Program-made: the position numbers and the translations under genes | The notes under the pieces: model-generated | Told to the model about the DNA's origin: nothing | The model's database searches: none | What the model saw: only the letters and a program-made list of their open reading frames with translations | Assembly: GCA_902782145.1 (NCBI GenBank) | Contig: CACZLZ010000004.1 | Span: 62,001-126,000 of the forward strand | DNA length: 64,000 bases | Reading direction: 5' to 3' | Source of the DNA: an uncultured Aeromonadales bacterium | GTDB taxonomy: Bacteria; Pseudomonadota; Gammaproteobacteria; Enterobacterales; Succinivibrionaceae | Shown: piece after piece, positions 18,075 through 27,460 of the stretch | How positions within the stretch are numbered: position 1 is the stretch's first letter | How the letters are laid out: the number at the start of each line of letters is the position of its first letter

Positions 18075-18657
18075 AGTACTCCCTTCTGATCTTCCCCACG
18101 TCATCCAGCACCAGGCTGACCTCCACCCCGAAGGGAAGCTTGTTGGAGTTGATGGACTGGTACCAGGCCAGGCTGTTCATGGACACCCGGAACCGGAGCT
18201 CAAAATTGGTCACATGGGAGATCAGCACCTCCCAGGTGGGCTGCTGGTTCTGCCCGGGATCCGCGCGGGTGTAGGTTCCCCGCTCCAGGTTGTTGTCCTT
18301 CAGCCGGTAGGCCACCCGCTGCAGCTCGTTACGATCCAGGGTGGCCCCGGGGTTCAGGAAGCCGGAGCGGACAAACTCAATCCCCCAGTCGTCGGAGTTG
18401 AAGATGTTCTTCTCCGCCCAGATGTACTTGGTGGAGTTGTAGGCCGTGTAACGGTTCCGCCGGTAGGCCATGGCCTCAAAGTCCCGATCCATCATGGCCA
18501 CGGCCCGCTGGATCTCCCCCAGGCGCTGGATCCGGTTGCCCGACACCTCGTCGGTAAGCACAGCAGATCCCAGCACCTGGTAGGCCGACGTGGCCACCAT
18601 GGCAAATATGCAGATGCTGACCAGAACCTCAATCAGCGTGAAGCCGGCGTTCTTCAT
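18055..18657 (-). CDS. gspJ: Type II secretion minor pseudopilin J
   Basis: 200 residues with prepilin motif KNAG/FTLIEVLVSICIFAMVATSAYQVL (cleavage after Gly5). The GspJ-specific RAVAMMDRDFEAMAYRRNR segment follows. Tip pseudopilin. Its start overlaps the gspI stop by 4 bases. Confidence 0.95.
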   Translation of the reverse strand: MKNAGFTLIEVLVSICIFAMVATSAYQVLGSAVLTDEVSGNRIQRLGEIQRAVAMMDRDFEAMAYRRNRYTAYNSTKYIWAEKNIFNSDDWGIEFVRSGFLNPGATLDRNELQRVAYRLKDNNLERGTYTRADPGQNQQPTWEVLISHVTNFELRFRVSMNSLAWYQSINSNKLPFGVEVSLVLDDVGKIRREYYVPHYD

Positions 18658-19049
18658 TTCTTTCGGTACAGATGGGTCATCAGGGTCACAATGGGATCGT
18701 CGTAGTCCTTGGTGGCATGGACCTGGATGGTCACAGCCACAAAACTGTCGTCCTGGGTCTCCTCAGACTTGTAGCGGTAGAACCACTCCCGATCCACCAT
18801 GGTCTCACTGCCCTCGTTCCAGGAGAAGGAGGGGATAGTCTGGCGCATTTCCAGCTCCGCCAGCTGGTTGTCCGCCACAATGGTGGCGAAGGTCTTCTCC
18901 TCCAGGCGCTGCAGGCCGAAGGTCTGGTTGTTCATAGTGGACAGCAATGCCACGCTGACCATGGCAAACACCGCCATGGCCACCAGAACCTCCAGGATGG
19001 TCATGCCGCCGGCGGCGGCAGGACTAGAAATACTCCGGCTCTTTGTCAT
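18654..19049 (-). CDS. gspI: Type II secretion minor pseudopilin I
   Basis: 131 residues from the ATG at 19049; a GTG two codons earlier is equally possible. Prepilin motif AAAGG/MTILEVLVAMAVFAMVSVALL. The GspI hallmark NQTFGLQRLEEKTFATIVADNQLAELEM is present. It overlaps gspH by about 26 bases. It nucleates pseudopilus assembly in known systems. Confidence 0.94.
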   Translation of the reverse strand: MTKSRSISSPAAAGGMTILEVLVAMAVFAMVSVALLSTMNNQTFGLQRLEEKTFATIVADNQLAELEMRQTIPSFSWNEGSETMVDREWFYRYKSEETQDDSFVAVTIQVHATKDYDDPIVTLMTHLYRKK

Positions 19050-19680
19050 TCTCACCGTTCTTCAGGGCAATCCTGCCGTTCTCCAACCCCTTGATAATGT
19101 ACTCCGCATAGTCCCTGCTGGACTTGGTGCTGAGCTTCAGCTCAAAGGGGGTGATCTCCATGGTGGGGTAGAAATATATCTGGGGGCGGATCTTGGTGTC
19201 GAACCGGTGCTCAATGTCCGCCCGGGTAAGGGCCGTGTCATCCGTGAAGCTTTTGGACGCCTGGATGGAGAGGCCGCCCACCGAAAGCTCCAGGGACAAA
19301 TCCTCCGAAATGGGATAGGAGGAGTCGATGGAGGGCAGTCGGTACTCAACCCACTCAAAGGAGTCATAGCTGTCATAGGCGGCAATCAGCTGGCTGACGA
19401 AATCCCCGTCACCGGTATTGATATCCGCCTCGTCCGCCCGCTCCCGGCGCAGGATCCGCATGCCCTCATCGTCAATGTAAAGGCCGATGAGCACCCCCTC
19501 CACCATGGCCTGCTCCGAAAGGAAGGAGAAGAGCCGGGCGTAGCGGGAACACTGATCATGCAGCTGAGCCTCAGGGGAGGAGGCGGGACTGGTCATCACC
19601 ACCACCGAGGCGGCCATGCCCATGATCACAATGACAATCAGGATCTCAAGAAGGGTGAAGCCCCGAAAAGCGCCTCTCAC
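19024..19680 (-). CDS. gspH: Type II secretion minor pseudopilin H
   Basis: 218 residues with prepilin motif FRG/FTLLEILIVIVIMGMAASVVVM. It continues with a Gln/Arg-rich amphipathic helix (LHDQCSRYARLFSFLSEQAMVEGVLIGL) typical of GspH, which joins the tip complex to the GspG shaft. Somewhat longer than E. coli-type GspH (~170). 13 bases after gspG. Confidence 0.93.
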   Translation of the reverse strand: MRGAFRGFTLLEILIVIVIMGMAASVVVMTSPASSPEAQLHDQCSRYARLFSFLSEQAMVEGVLIGLYIDDEGMRILRRERADEADINTGDGDFVSQLIAAYDSYDSFEWVEYRLPSIDSSYPISEDLSLELSVGGLSIQASKSFTDDTALTRADIEHRFDTKIRPQIYFYPTMEITPFELKLSTKSSRDYAEYIIKGLENGRIALKNGENDKEPEYF

Positions 19681-19693
19681 AGCAAGTCACCTG

Positions 19694-20125
19694 TCACTTG
19701 CGATCCTTGTCCTTCCAGTTGCCGATATCATCATCGGTCTCCGGCTCGCCGTCAGGACCCATGGAGTAGATGTCAAAGCCCCGGTTGTTGTGGACGCCAG
19801 GATAAATGTAGACATAGTCATTATCCCAGGGATCCAGGGGCAGATCCTTGATGTAGCCGCCGCTGCGGTAGTTCTTGGGCTCCGGGGAGGAGGTGGGCTT
19901 GTTCACCAGGGCGTCCAGCCCCTGCTCGGTGGTGGGATACTTGTGATTGTCCAGCTTGTACATCTCCAGTGCCTCATCCAGGCTCTTGATGTCGATCTGG
20001 GCCTTCTGGATGGATGCCTCCTCCTTGGATCCCATCACATTGGTGGCCACCACTGAGGCCAGTAGGCCCATGATCACCACCACCACCATGATTTCCAGCA
20101 GGGTGAAACCCTTCTGCTTCTTCAT
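19694..20125 (-). CDS. gspG: Type II secretion major pseudopilin G
   Basis: 143 residues: KKQKG/FTLLEIMVVVVIMGLLASVVATNVMG. The C-terminal calcium-binding loop region (YPTTEQGLDALV..., DPWDNDYVYIYPG, DIYSMGPDGEPETDDDIGNW) is fully typical. AAGGAG ribosome site 8 bases upstream. Main shaft subunit of the pseudopilus. Confidence 0.97.
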   Translation of the reverse strand: MKKQKGFTLLEIMVVVVIMGLLASVVATNVMGSKEEASIQKAQIDIKSLDEALEMYKLDNHKYPTTEQGLDALVNKPTSSPEPKNYRSGGYIKDLPLDPWDNDYVYIYPGVHNNRGFDIYSMGPDGEPETDDDIGNWKDKDRK

Positions 20126-20210
20126 CTTGCAAACTCCTTCTGCTGCTTGAATGGCCGCCCCATGCCCGTGTTTTGGGCGCGCGGCCGGAAAACTCTTGCC
20201 TGCTACGGCT

Positions 20211-21428
20211 CTACACCATGCTGTTCATCTTCAGGATGGGCTCCAGGATGGCCAGCACAATGAAGAGCACAATGCCGGCCATAGTGACAATGATCATGGG
20301 CTCGAACACGCTCAGGGCCATGCTCACCTGGCGCTCAAACTCATTGTCCTGGTTGTCTGCGGAGCGGATGAGCATGTTGTCCAGCTCACCGGACTTCTCG
20401 CCGGAGGCGATCATGTGGATCATCATGGGCGGGAAGAGGCCGGTGCGCTCCAGGGCGATCTTCAGGGAGGAGCCCTCCCGGACCAGATCCGTGGCCTCCC
20501 CGATCTTCTCCCGGGCGTAGTCGTTGCTCAGGACCTCGCCGCTGATCTTCAAAGCCTCCAGCAGGGGCACGGCGGAGGAGTTGAGGATGGCCAGGGTCCG
20601 GGCGAACCGGGCGGTGTTGATCCCCCGACTGACCCGGCCGATGATGGGGAGCCGGAGGAACAGCTTGTGGAAGCGGATCCGGTTCTCCTTCTTCTTCTGC
20701 CACAGGCGGAACAGGACAAAACCCCCAATCAGCGCCACGGCAATATAGGTGCCGTAATCCCGGAGGAAGTCGCTGACGGTGATCAGCAACTGGGTGGATC
20801 CGGGCAGGCCCTTCTTCAGATAAACGAACTGGGCAATGACCTTGGGCACCACGGTGGTCAAGAGGATGGTGATCACCGACACCGCCACCAGTGTCAGGAT
20901 GGTGGGGTAGATCATGGCCTGGAGAACCTTGCCCTTGATAGCCTGGCGCTTCTCGCTGTAGTCCGCCAGACGCAGGAGCACCGTGTCCAGGTGACCGGAC
21001 TTCTCTCCGGCGGACACCATGGCCCGGTACAGGTTGTCGAACACCCGGGGAAACTGGGCCAGGGAGTCGGCCAGGGTGTGGCCCTCCAGCACCTTGTTCC
21101 GGACGGCGGAAATGATGGCCTGGTGGTGGCTGTTCTCGCACTGATCCGAGACCGCCTTCAGGGCCTCCTCAATGGGGATGGCAGCGGAGACCAGGGTGGC
21201 CAGCTGCCGGGTCATCAGGGCCAGCTGGGAGGCGCTGATCCGGGGGGCGAACAGGGAGGAGGAGGACTCGGTCTTGGTCTGCACCTTCTTGGCCGACTCC
21301 ACCACCTCCACCGGCACCAGGCCCATCTCCCGGAGACGGGAGCGAACCATTTTGGAGGACTCGGCATCGATGACGCCGGTGTCGGTCTTGCCGTTCCGGT
21401 CAATGGCGGTGTAGGAGTATGAGGCCAT
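20211..21428 (-). CDS. gspF: Type II secretion inner-membrane platform protein F
   Basis: 405 residues with two T2SSF repeats, each a helical cytoplasmic domain, and three membrane segments (near residues 170, 220 and the C-terminal ALSVFEPMIIVTMAGIVLFIVLAI). The signature SGEKSGHLDTVLLRLADY recurs as SGEKSGELDNMLIRSADN. It starts 2 bases after gspE; 85 bases separate it from gspG. Confidence 0.96.
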   Translation of the reverse strand: MASYSYTAIDRNGKTDTGVIDAESSKMVRSRLREMGLVPVEVVESAKKVQTKTESSSSLFAPRISASQLALMTRQLATLVSAAIPIEEALKAVSDQCENSHHQAIISAVRNKVLEGHTLADSLAQFPRVFDNLYRAMVSAGEKSGHLDTVLLRLADYSEKRQAIKGKVLQAMIYPTILTLVAVSVITILLTTVVPKVIAQFVYLKKGLPGSTQLLITVSDFLRDYGTYIAVALIGGFVLFRLWQKKKENRIRFHKLFLRLPIIGRVSRGINTARFARTLAILNSSAVPLLEALKISGEVLSNDYAREKIGEATDLVREGSSLKIALERTGLFPPMMIHMIASGEKSGELDNMLIRSADNQDNEFERQVSMALSVFEPMIIVTMAGIVLFIVLAILEPILKMNSMV

Positions 21429-21430
21429 GG

Positions 21431-22951
21431 CTAGTTATCCCTCGCAACCCGCAGGACTTCCTCCAGGGTAGTCAGTCCCCGCATGGCCTTGGCCATGCCG
21501 TCGTCCTTGATGCTGGGAGTGGTGGGACGGACCTCGTTCTCAATGGCCAGTTCACCCTTCTCGGCGTTGATGCTCTCCCGGATCTGGTTGTTGATCACCA
21601 CCAGCTCGTGGATCCCCATACGGCCCTTGTAGCCAGAGTTGTTGCACTCCTCGCAGCCTTTGGGCCGACACAGGGTCAGTTCGTCCTCCGGCTCCAGGCC
21701 CAGCATCTCCTTCTCCGAGGGAGTGGCGGGATACTGCTCCTTGCAGTGGGGGCACAGGGTACGCACCAGGCGCTGGGACAGCACACCCAGGAGGGTGGAG
21801 GACAGGAGGAAGGACTCAATGCCCATGTCCCGGAGCCGGGTGATGGCGCCCACGGCGGTGTTGGTGTGCAGTGTGGACAGCACCAGGTGGCCGGTGAGGG
21901 ATGCCTGGACGGCAATGTCAGCGGTCTCCTTGTCGCGGATCTCGCCCACCATCACCACATCCGGATCCTGACGGAGGATGGCCCGCAGGCCCCGGGCGAA
22001 GGTCATGTCCACCTTGGGGTTCACCTGGGTCTGGCCGATCCCCTCCAGATCATATTCAATAGGATCCTCCACGGTCATGATGTTGAGGCTCCGGGAGTTG
22101 ATGCTGGAAAGGGCGGCATAGAGGGTGGTGGACTTGCCGGAGCCCGTGGGTCCGGTGACCAGGATGATCCCGTGAGGCTTGTGGACCAGATCCACCAGCT
22201 GGGTGCGGTTCCTCTCAGTCATGCCCAGCTGCTCCAGCTCCAGGTGCACCGCGTTCTTATCCAGCAAACGCAGCACCACCCGCTCGCCGTGGCTGGAGGG
22301 CATGGTGGAAACACGGACGTCCACCGCCCGGCCGCCGATCTTCAGGGAGATACGGCCGTCCTGGGGGACGCGCTTCTCGGCAATGTCCAACTTGGCCATA
22401 ACCTTGATACGGGAGATCAGCAGGGGCCCCATCTGCCGGGGGTTGCGGATGATCTCCTTCAGGATCCCGTCCACCCGGAAGCGGATCACCAGGTAGTTCT
22501 CAAAGGACTCGATGTGGATATCCGAGGCCCCTTCCTTGATAGCCTCGCTGAGCATGGCGTTGATGAGGCGGATAATAGGGGCATCATCCTCGGCGTCCAG
22601 CAGATCCTCCGTGGAGGGCAGATCCTCGGCGATGGAGAAGAAGTCCACCTCACTGCCGATATCGTTCATCAGCTGCTTGGCCTCAGAGGAGTCCAGCTGG
22701 TAGGCCTGGGTCAGCTTCTCGTTGAAGGCCTCCTGCTCCATGAGCTTGATCTTGAAACTGGATCCCGCCTTCCGGGAAACCTCCAGGATCTCCCCGGGCT
22801 CCAGCTCATGAAAGGAGTAGACCAGCATACGCCCGTAGGCGTCCCGATCCACCACCACCCCGTGATCCCTGGCATAGGAGAAGTCAAGCCGCACGTCCGG
22901 CTTCGAGCTCTTCTCTTCCTGGGCAGCCTCTGCCTCTTCGTTCTCAGCCAT
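21431..22951 (-). CDS. gspE: Type II secretion ATPase E
   Basis: 506 residues. An N-terminal GspL-interacting domain is followed by the ATPase core: Walker [13 protein letters not shown], Asp box [20 protein letters not shown], Walker [16 protein letters not shown] and His box [15 protein letters not shown] four-cysteine zinc motif (LCPHC ... GCEEC) is present as in true GspE proteins. Powers pseudopilus assembly. One-base overlap with gspD. Confidence 0.97.
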   Translation of the reverse strand: MAENEEAEAAQEEKSSKPDVRLDFSYARDHGVVVDRDAYGRMLVYSFHELEPGEILEVSRKAGSSFKIKLMEQEAFNEKLTQAYQLDSSEAKQLMNDIGSEVDFFSIAEDLPSTEDLLDAEDDAPIIRLINAMLSEAIKEGASDIHIESFENYLVIRFRVDGILKEIIRNPRQMGPLLISRIKVMAKLDIAEKRVPQDGRISLKIGGRAVDVRVSTMPSSHGERVVLRLLDKNAVHLELEQLGMTERNRTQLVDLVHKPHGIILVTGPTGSGKSTTLYAALSSINSRSLNIMTVEDPIEYDLEGIGQTQVNPKVDMTFARGLRAILRQDPDVVMVGEIRDKETADIAVQASLTGHLVLSTLHTNTAVGAITRLRDMGIESFLLSSTLLGVLSQRLVRTLCPHCKEQYPATPSEKEMLGLEPEDELTLCRPKGCEECNNSGYKGRMGIHELVVINNQIRESINAEKGELAIENEVRPTTPSIKDDGMAKAMRGLTTLEEVLRVARDN

Positions 22952-24912
22952 TATTTGGACACATCCTCAGGTGTAAGTTTGAAGCCGCCGTTGTCGGAGG
23001 AGTAGAGTTCGGTGTTGTTCCGCTGGTACTCCTGAAGCACCGGCACGTTGATCTCGTCCGGGAGCAGAGGGATCCCCCGCTCGGCCCGCTGCAGCTGCTC
23101 GGCCCGGAACTTGGTGTACTTGTTCTTGGAGATGGAGGTGTAGGTGTCCGGATCCCGGAGGATCACCGGGTGGATGAACACCATCAGGTTCCGCTTCTCC
23201 TTGCTGGTGTAGGTGGCCCTGAACAGAGCGCCCAGAAAGGGGATGTCACCCAGGATGGGGACCTTGGACACGATCTCCTGGGCATCCTCGCTGATGAGGC
23301 CGCCCAGAACCACGGTCTCGCCGCTCTTCACCAGCACCGAGTTCTTGATGTTGCGCATGTTGAAGGTGGGACCGTAGTCCGAGTAGGCAGTGGTGCTGTC
23401 CACAGAGGACACCTCCTGCTCCATCTCCAGACGCACCGAGTCACCCTCGTTGATCTGGGGGGTGAACTTGAGCTTGGTGCCCACGCTCTTGCGCTCCACG
23501 GTCTTGTAGATGTTGCTAGCGTCCGAGGACAGGGAGCTCTGGCTGCCGGTGACCACCGGAACCTCCTGGCCCACGGTGAACTCCGCCGGCTCATTGTCCA
23601 GGGTGACAATGGAGGGGGTGGACAGCACATTGCTGCGGTTGTCCGATCTCAAGGCAGTCACCAGGCTCATCCAGTTGCCGGAGTAGAAGCCCATGATGCC
23701 GCCGTACACACTGCCGCCGATGGTGCCGATGATGTCATCGTTGGCGGCGGCGGGGAACAGGCTGGCCTGGGCCGCAGTGGAGGAGAAGTTGGTGCCGCCG
23801 CCCTTGGTGTTAGCCCACTGGACACCGAACTGGGCCGCGTCGGTGTTGGCCACCTCCACGATAATGGCCTCCACATAGACCTGGGCCCGGCGGATATCCA
23901 GCTTGGCGATGACCCCCTCGATCTGCTGCATCAGATCCGGCTGGGCATTGATGATGACGCTGTTGGTTTCCTCATCGGCATAGATCCCGAACTTGATCTT
24001 GTTGGGGGAGCTGTTGGATCCGGAGTTGCCGGACTTCTCCTTGTCCAGATCATTGCCCAGGCCGTTTAGGACCTCCACCACATTCTTGGCCTTGGCGTAC
24101 TTCAAGTACACCACCTTGGTGTTGCCCACATACTCCTGATCCTGATCCAGGCGCCGGATCAGCTGGATGACACGCTTGCGCACATTGGGCTCACCGGACA
24201 CCACAATGGAGTTGGACCGCTCATCGGCCTCGATCTTGGGCTTGAGCAGGGTGGGGGTGGTCTTGTTCCGATCGTCGTTCAGCAGGTTGTTCACCAGGCG
24301 CACCAGCTCCGCGGCGGAGGCATAGCGCACCTTGATGATATCCACGTCCTGGTTGCCGGCCTTGTCCACCCGCTTGACCACGTCAATGACCCGGTTCACC
24401 ACATTGGCCCGGCCGGTGATGATGAGCACGTTGGAAGGCTCATAGTGCACCACATTGCCGCCTTCGGTGAGATCCACCATCTGCCGGAGCAGGGGGGAGA
24501 GCTCCTTCACGGACACATTCTCCACCGGCACCACCCGGGCCACCATCTCGGCGCCCTCGCCGGGATGCTCCTCGTCATAAAGGGGGATGCCCACAGCCTT
24601 GGCCTTCATGGACTTCACCACCTTGATGGTCTGCTTCCCCACGGGGACGGCGGACAGGCCGTAAAGCTCCAGCACGCTCAGGAAGAACTGGTAGTACTCC
24701 TCATCGTTGAGGACATCATAACTGCGGATGTTGATCTTCCCCTTCACCGTGGGATCAATCACCATGTTCTTGTGGAGGTTCTTGCCCACGGTGTTGATGA
24801 ACTCGGTGATCTCGGTGTTCTTGAAACTGGCCGAGTACTGGGCGGCGTCAGCGGTGCCCCAGCAGCATCCCCAAACCAGGGCCAGTGTGGCCGCAATCTT
24901 CTTGATCTTCAT
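22951..24912 (-). CDS. gspD: Type II secretion outer-membrane secretin D
   Basis: 653 residues with a Sec signal peptide (cleavage likely after GTADA, ~residue 23). The N0 domain ([21 protein letters not shown]) and N1-N3 repeats lead to the secretin core with [15 protein letters not shown] [35 protein letters not shown]3 contains a short Ser/Asn-rich insertion. No pilotin (GspS) gene is in the window. It follows gspC after 35 bases. Confidence 0.97.
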   Translation of the reverse strand: MKIKKIAATLALVWGCCWGTADAAQYSASFKNTEITEFINTVGKNLHKNMVIDPTVKGKINIRSYDVLNDEEYYQFFLSVLELYGLSAVPVGKQTIKVVKSMKAKAVGIPLYDEEHPGEGAEMVARVVPVENVSVKELSPLLRQMVDLTEGGNVVHYEPSNVLIITGRANVVNRVIDVVKRVDKAGNQDVDIIKVRYASAAELVRLVNNLLNDDRNKTTPTLLKPKIEADERSNSIVVSGEPNVRKRVIQLIRRLDQDQEYVGNTKVVYLKYAKAKNVVEVLNGLGNDLDKEKSGNSGSNSSPNKIKFGIYADEETNSVIINAQPDLMQQIEGVIAKLDIRRAQVYVEAIIVEVANTDAAQFGVQWANTKGGGTNFSSTAAQASLFPAAANDDIIGTIGGSVYGGIMGFYSGNWMSLVTALRSDNRSNVLSTPSIVTLDNEPAEFTVGQEVPVVTGSQSSLSSDASNIYKTVERKSVGTKLKFTPQINEGDSVRLEMEQEVSSVDSTTAYSDYGPTFNMRNIKNSVLVKSGETVVLGGLISEDAQEIVSKVPILGDIPFLGALFRATYTSKEKRNLMVFIHPVILRDPDTYTSISKNKYTKFRAEQLQRAERGIPLLPDEINVPVLQEYQRNNTELYSSDNGGFKLTPEDVSK

Positions 24913-24947
24913 ATCAGTGCTTCACCCTATAGTCCGATCCGCCTGCG

Positions 24948-25928
24948 TCAGTCGGATGCTTCGTTAATGTTCAAATAGATGTTCTCCGTGACGCCGTCCC
25001 GCTCCACGGTAACCTCAAAATTCTCAATGGTGGCATACTCGGCAAAGAGCTTCTTGGCCTGCTCCGGATTGGTCAGGTCATAGCCGTTGACCCGGATGGC
25101 CACGTCGTTCTCCCGGAATCCCGCCTTAGCGAAGAGCTCAGGCTTCTTGCCGGGATTGAGCCGGTATCCCCGGATGGCGTCCCCCTCCTTGATGGGGGAA
25201 ATGCTCACATAGTCCATGAAGTCCGCCAGATCTTTCTTGTCCTGGGGGCCCATGGCCGGCCGGCCGCCGGGACCGCTGCCCTTGCCGCCAGGGGCGTTGG
25301 CCGCCGTGGTGTTGGGGGCCGGACGCTGGGGTGCGGGGGGAGTCTGCACCCGGTTGTCCGGATCCAGGAAATAAACGTCGATGCGGCCGCTGTTGAAGAC
25401 CTCCACCCGGTTGTCCATGATGTGACTGACCCGGGCGGCGGTGCCCTCAATGGCATCCCCCTCCCCGTAGAGGACCTCCTCATTGCGGAACTTGATGACC
25501 ACCTGGGACTTGCTACGGTGATCGCTGGCCAAGATGCCGGTGATCTCCAAGGGCAGCTTGGCCGGTCCCTGGGGCTCCGCAGGCCGGGCGGCCGGGGTGC
25601 CGGATCCGGCACCCTGCCCTGAGGCCACCTGGGCGGCAGTCCGGTGCAGCTGGGCCACCTTCTCGGGGATCACCGGGAACACCTTGCTCTCCAGGATGTC
25701 ATTCAGGAAGCTGTGCTGCTCCGTCTTGCCCTTGGTCTCGGTCTTGGACACCGAAGCATCGCCCCGGTAGTCGCTGAAGAAGGACCAGAAAAGCTTGGCC
25801 GAATTGCTGGCCAGCAGGATGAAAAGGACGCAGAAGGCAATCCAGGCATAGATCCCGCAGGTCTTGGTGTTGAACCATTTGGAGGCAAAGCCTCTGAGCT
25901 TTTCCAGAATTTCCGCTTTGTTGCTCAT
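24948..25928 (-). CDS. gspC: Type II secretion protein C
   Basis: 326 residues: short cytoplasmic tail, membrane segment about 27-46, then a Pro/Ala-rich linker, the HR domain (GILASDHRSKSQVVIKF..., binds secretin N0), a second Pro/Gly-rich linker and a C-terminal PDZ domain (YRLNPGKKPELFAKAGFRENDVAIRVNGYDL). GspC connects the inner-membrane platform to the secretin and helps choose substrates. It starts 6 bases after gpsA. Confidence 0.94.
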   Translation of the reverse strand: MSNKAEILEKLRGFASKWFNTKTCGIYAWIAFCVLFILLASNSAKLFWSFFSDYRGDASVSKTETKGKTEQHSFLNDILESKVFPVIPEKVAQLHRTAAQVASGQGAGSGTPAARPAEPQGPAKLPLEITGILASDHRSKSQVVIKFRNEEVLYGEGDAIEGTAARVSHIMDNRVEVFNSGRIDVYFLDPDNRVQTPPAPQRPAPNTTAANAPGGKGSGPGGRPAMGPQDKKDLADFMDYVSISPIKEGDAIRGYRLNPGKKPELFAKAGFRENDVAIRVNGYDLTNPEQAKKLFAEYATIENFEVTVERDGVTENIYLNINEASD

Positions 25929-25934
25929 GGGTTG

Positions 25935-26939
25935 CTACTCACTCTTCTGGGTTCGGGTCATGAGATCCACCGCAGCGTCCCGGGGGGACTTGTTCTCAAA
26001 GAGCAGGGCGTAGATCTCGTCGCAGATGGGCATGCTCACCCCCCTGCTCCGGGCCAGTTCCCGCACCTCCCGGGTGTTGTGGTAGCCCTCCACCACCTGC
26101 CCGATCTCCTTCATGGCCTCCTCCGCGGATCTCCCGGCCCCCAAGGCCAGGCCCAGGCGGCGGTTCCGGGACTGGTTGTCGGTGCAAGTCAGCACCAGAT
26201 CCCCCATGCCGGACATGCCGGTGAAGGTCTCCTTCCGGGCGCCCAGGGCCAGGCCCAGGCGCTGGAGCTCTGCCAGTCCCCGGGTGATCAGGGCCGTCCG
26301 GGCATTGGCGCCGAAGCCCAGACCGTCGGAGACCCCGGCCCCGATGGCAATGACATTCTTCACGGCGCCGCCCACCTGCAGCCCGATGAAGTCATCGTTG
26401 GTGTAAACCCTAAAGCTGCTGCCGCACTTCATGAGATCCGAAAGCTCCCGGGCAAAGGCGGGATCTGTGGCGGCCACGGCAATGACTGTGGGCAGCCCTG
26501 CTGCCAGTTCCCGGGCGAAGGTGGGACCGGAAACCACAGCCAGGGGCACCTTGTCACCCAGGATCTCCCGGGCCACGGTGCCCAGAAGGCGTCCGGTCCG
26601 ATGCTCCAGGCCCTTGGTGGCCCACACCAACCGGTGGTTCGCCTCCAGATGGGGCCGGATGGCGCTCAGGGTGGATCCGAAGAACATGCTGGGAACCACC
26701 ACCAGCAGGACCTCCGAGGCTTTCACCGCCCCGGCGATGTCATGGGTGATGTCCAGGGTGTCGGGAAAGGAAACCCCCGGCAGATACTGACGGTTTTCCC
26801 GGTCCCGGGCCAGGGCCTCCACCTCGGACTGCACAAAACCCCACAGGAGCACCCTGAGACCCTTCCGGGCCAGGGAGACCGCCAAAGCCGTTCCGTAGGA
26901 GCCGGAGCCGAAGACGCTGATGGCATACTTGCTGTTCAT
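25935..26939 (-). CDS. gpsA: NAD(P)-dependent glycerol-3-phosphate dehydrogenase
   Basis: 334 residues from the ATG at 26939 ([21 protein letters not shown]), where the Rossmann GSGSYGTAL binds the cofactor. The catalytic lysine segment [14 protein letters not shown] and the [13 protein letters not shown] motif are present. Makes sn-glycerol-3-phosphate from dihydroxyacetone phosphate for phospholipids. In enterics gpsA follows secB; here a 5.3-kb amylase gene separates them, and gpsA heads the gsp operon (gspC starts 6 bases later). Confidence 0.96.
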   Translation of the reverse strand: MNSKYAISVFGSGSYGTALAVSLARKGLRVLLWGFVQSEVEALARDRENRQYLPGVSFPDTLDITHDIAGAVKASEVLLVVVPSMFFGSTLSAIRPHLEANHRLVWATKGLEHRTGRLLGTVAREILGDKVPLAVVSGPTFARELAAGLPTVIAVAATDPAFARELSDLMKCGSSFRVYTNDDFIGLQVGGAVKNVIAIGAGVSDGLGFGANARTALITRGLAELQRLGLALGARKETFTGMSGMGDLVLTCTDNQSRNRRLGLALGAGRSAEEAMKEIGQVVEGYHNTREVRELARSRGVSMPICDEIYALLFENKSPRDAAVDLMTRTQKSE

Positions 26940-27404
26940 TGAAAAAGATCCGCGCCTGCTTACAACAACATGATCTGCCCGATTATAAATTAGAGGTCTG
27001 ATCCGCTTCAAACGATCCCCCCGGATCCCGTGAGAATTAGTAAAGGTATCTCACAGATCCGGGCACAGATCACATCCCGGCGGATCAGATCCGGGACAAA
27101 GAGCCGGGGTAAGGCAGTCCCTCCCAGCCGGGACTAACGGCCGGGAAATGCAATTCCCCCGGAGGGATGCAACAGATTTCACCTTTGGGCACAGACTCCC
27201 TGCCCGCAGGTGATCCCGGATGGTTACCGGGAGTTCCGCCCGCAGATCCGTCCCAAGGTCCCAACCTGCGGATCCGTTCAAGGATCCCTGCCCTCAGTGC
27301 CGTCCCAGGATCCCTCACCGCAGATGCCTGGCCACGGGAGTTACCGGGGATCCCTGCCCTCGGGTGAGGATCATGCCTCCTCACCGGAAAACAGGATGAA
27401 AAAA
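26940..27404. other. Intergenic region between the amylase and gpsA
   Basis: It holds the gpsA 5' region (A+T-rich near 26940-27000), the 26-base degenerate repeats listed separately, a GGTGAGG/CCTCACC hairpin near 27363-27385, and dense GATC sites (five in 27241-27360). No gene recognised. Confidence 0.6.
27245..27363. repeat. Degenerate 26-base tandem repeat
   Basis: Units begin at 27245, 27271, 27297, 27323 and 27349, each opening GATCC or a variant (GTGCC, GATGC), with an internal CC(A/C)AGG(A/T)TCCC-like block in units 1-3. The 26-base spacing is exact, but unit 4 has diverged. No coding potential is seen in it. Confidence 0.65.
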
Positions 27405-27426
27405 GGGATCCGGCATGCCGGATCCC
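27399..27426 (-). terminator. Rho-independent terminator of the amylase gene
   Basis: Ten-base perfect stem GGGATCCGGC (27405-27414) / GCCGGATCCC (27417-27426), followed on the minus strand by six T (27404-27399). It lies 34 bases after the amylase stop. Confidence 0.9.
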
Positions 27427-27460
27427 CTTATTCAGATTTGGTCTTTCTTAGCCTTCAGGA

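Noticed and set aside
27245..27363. CRISPR-like regular spacing
   Set aside because: Units are contiguous without unique spacers and there are no cas genes.
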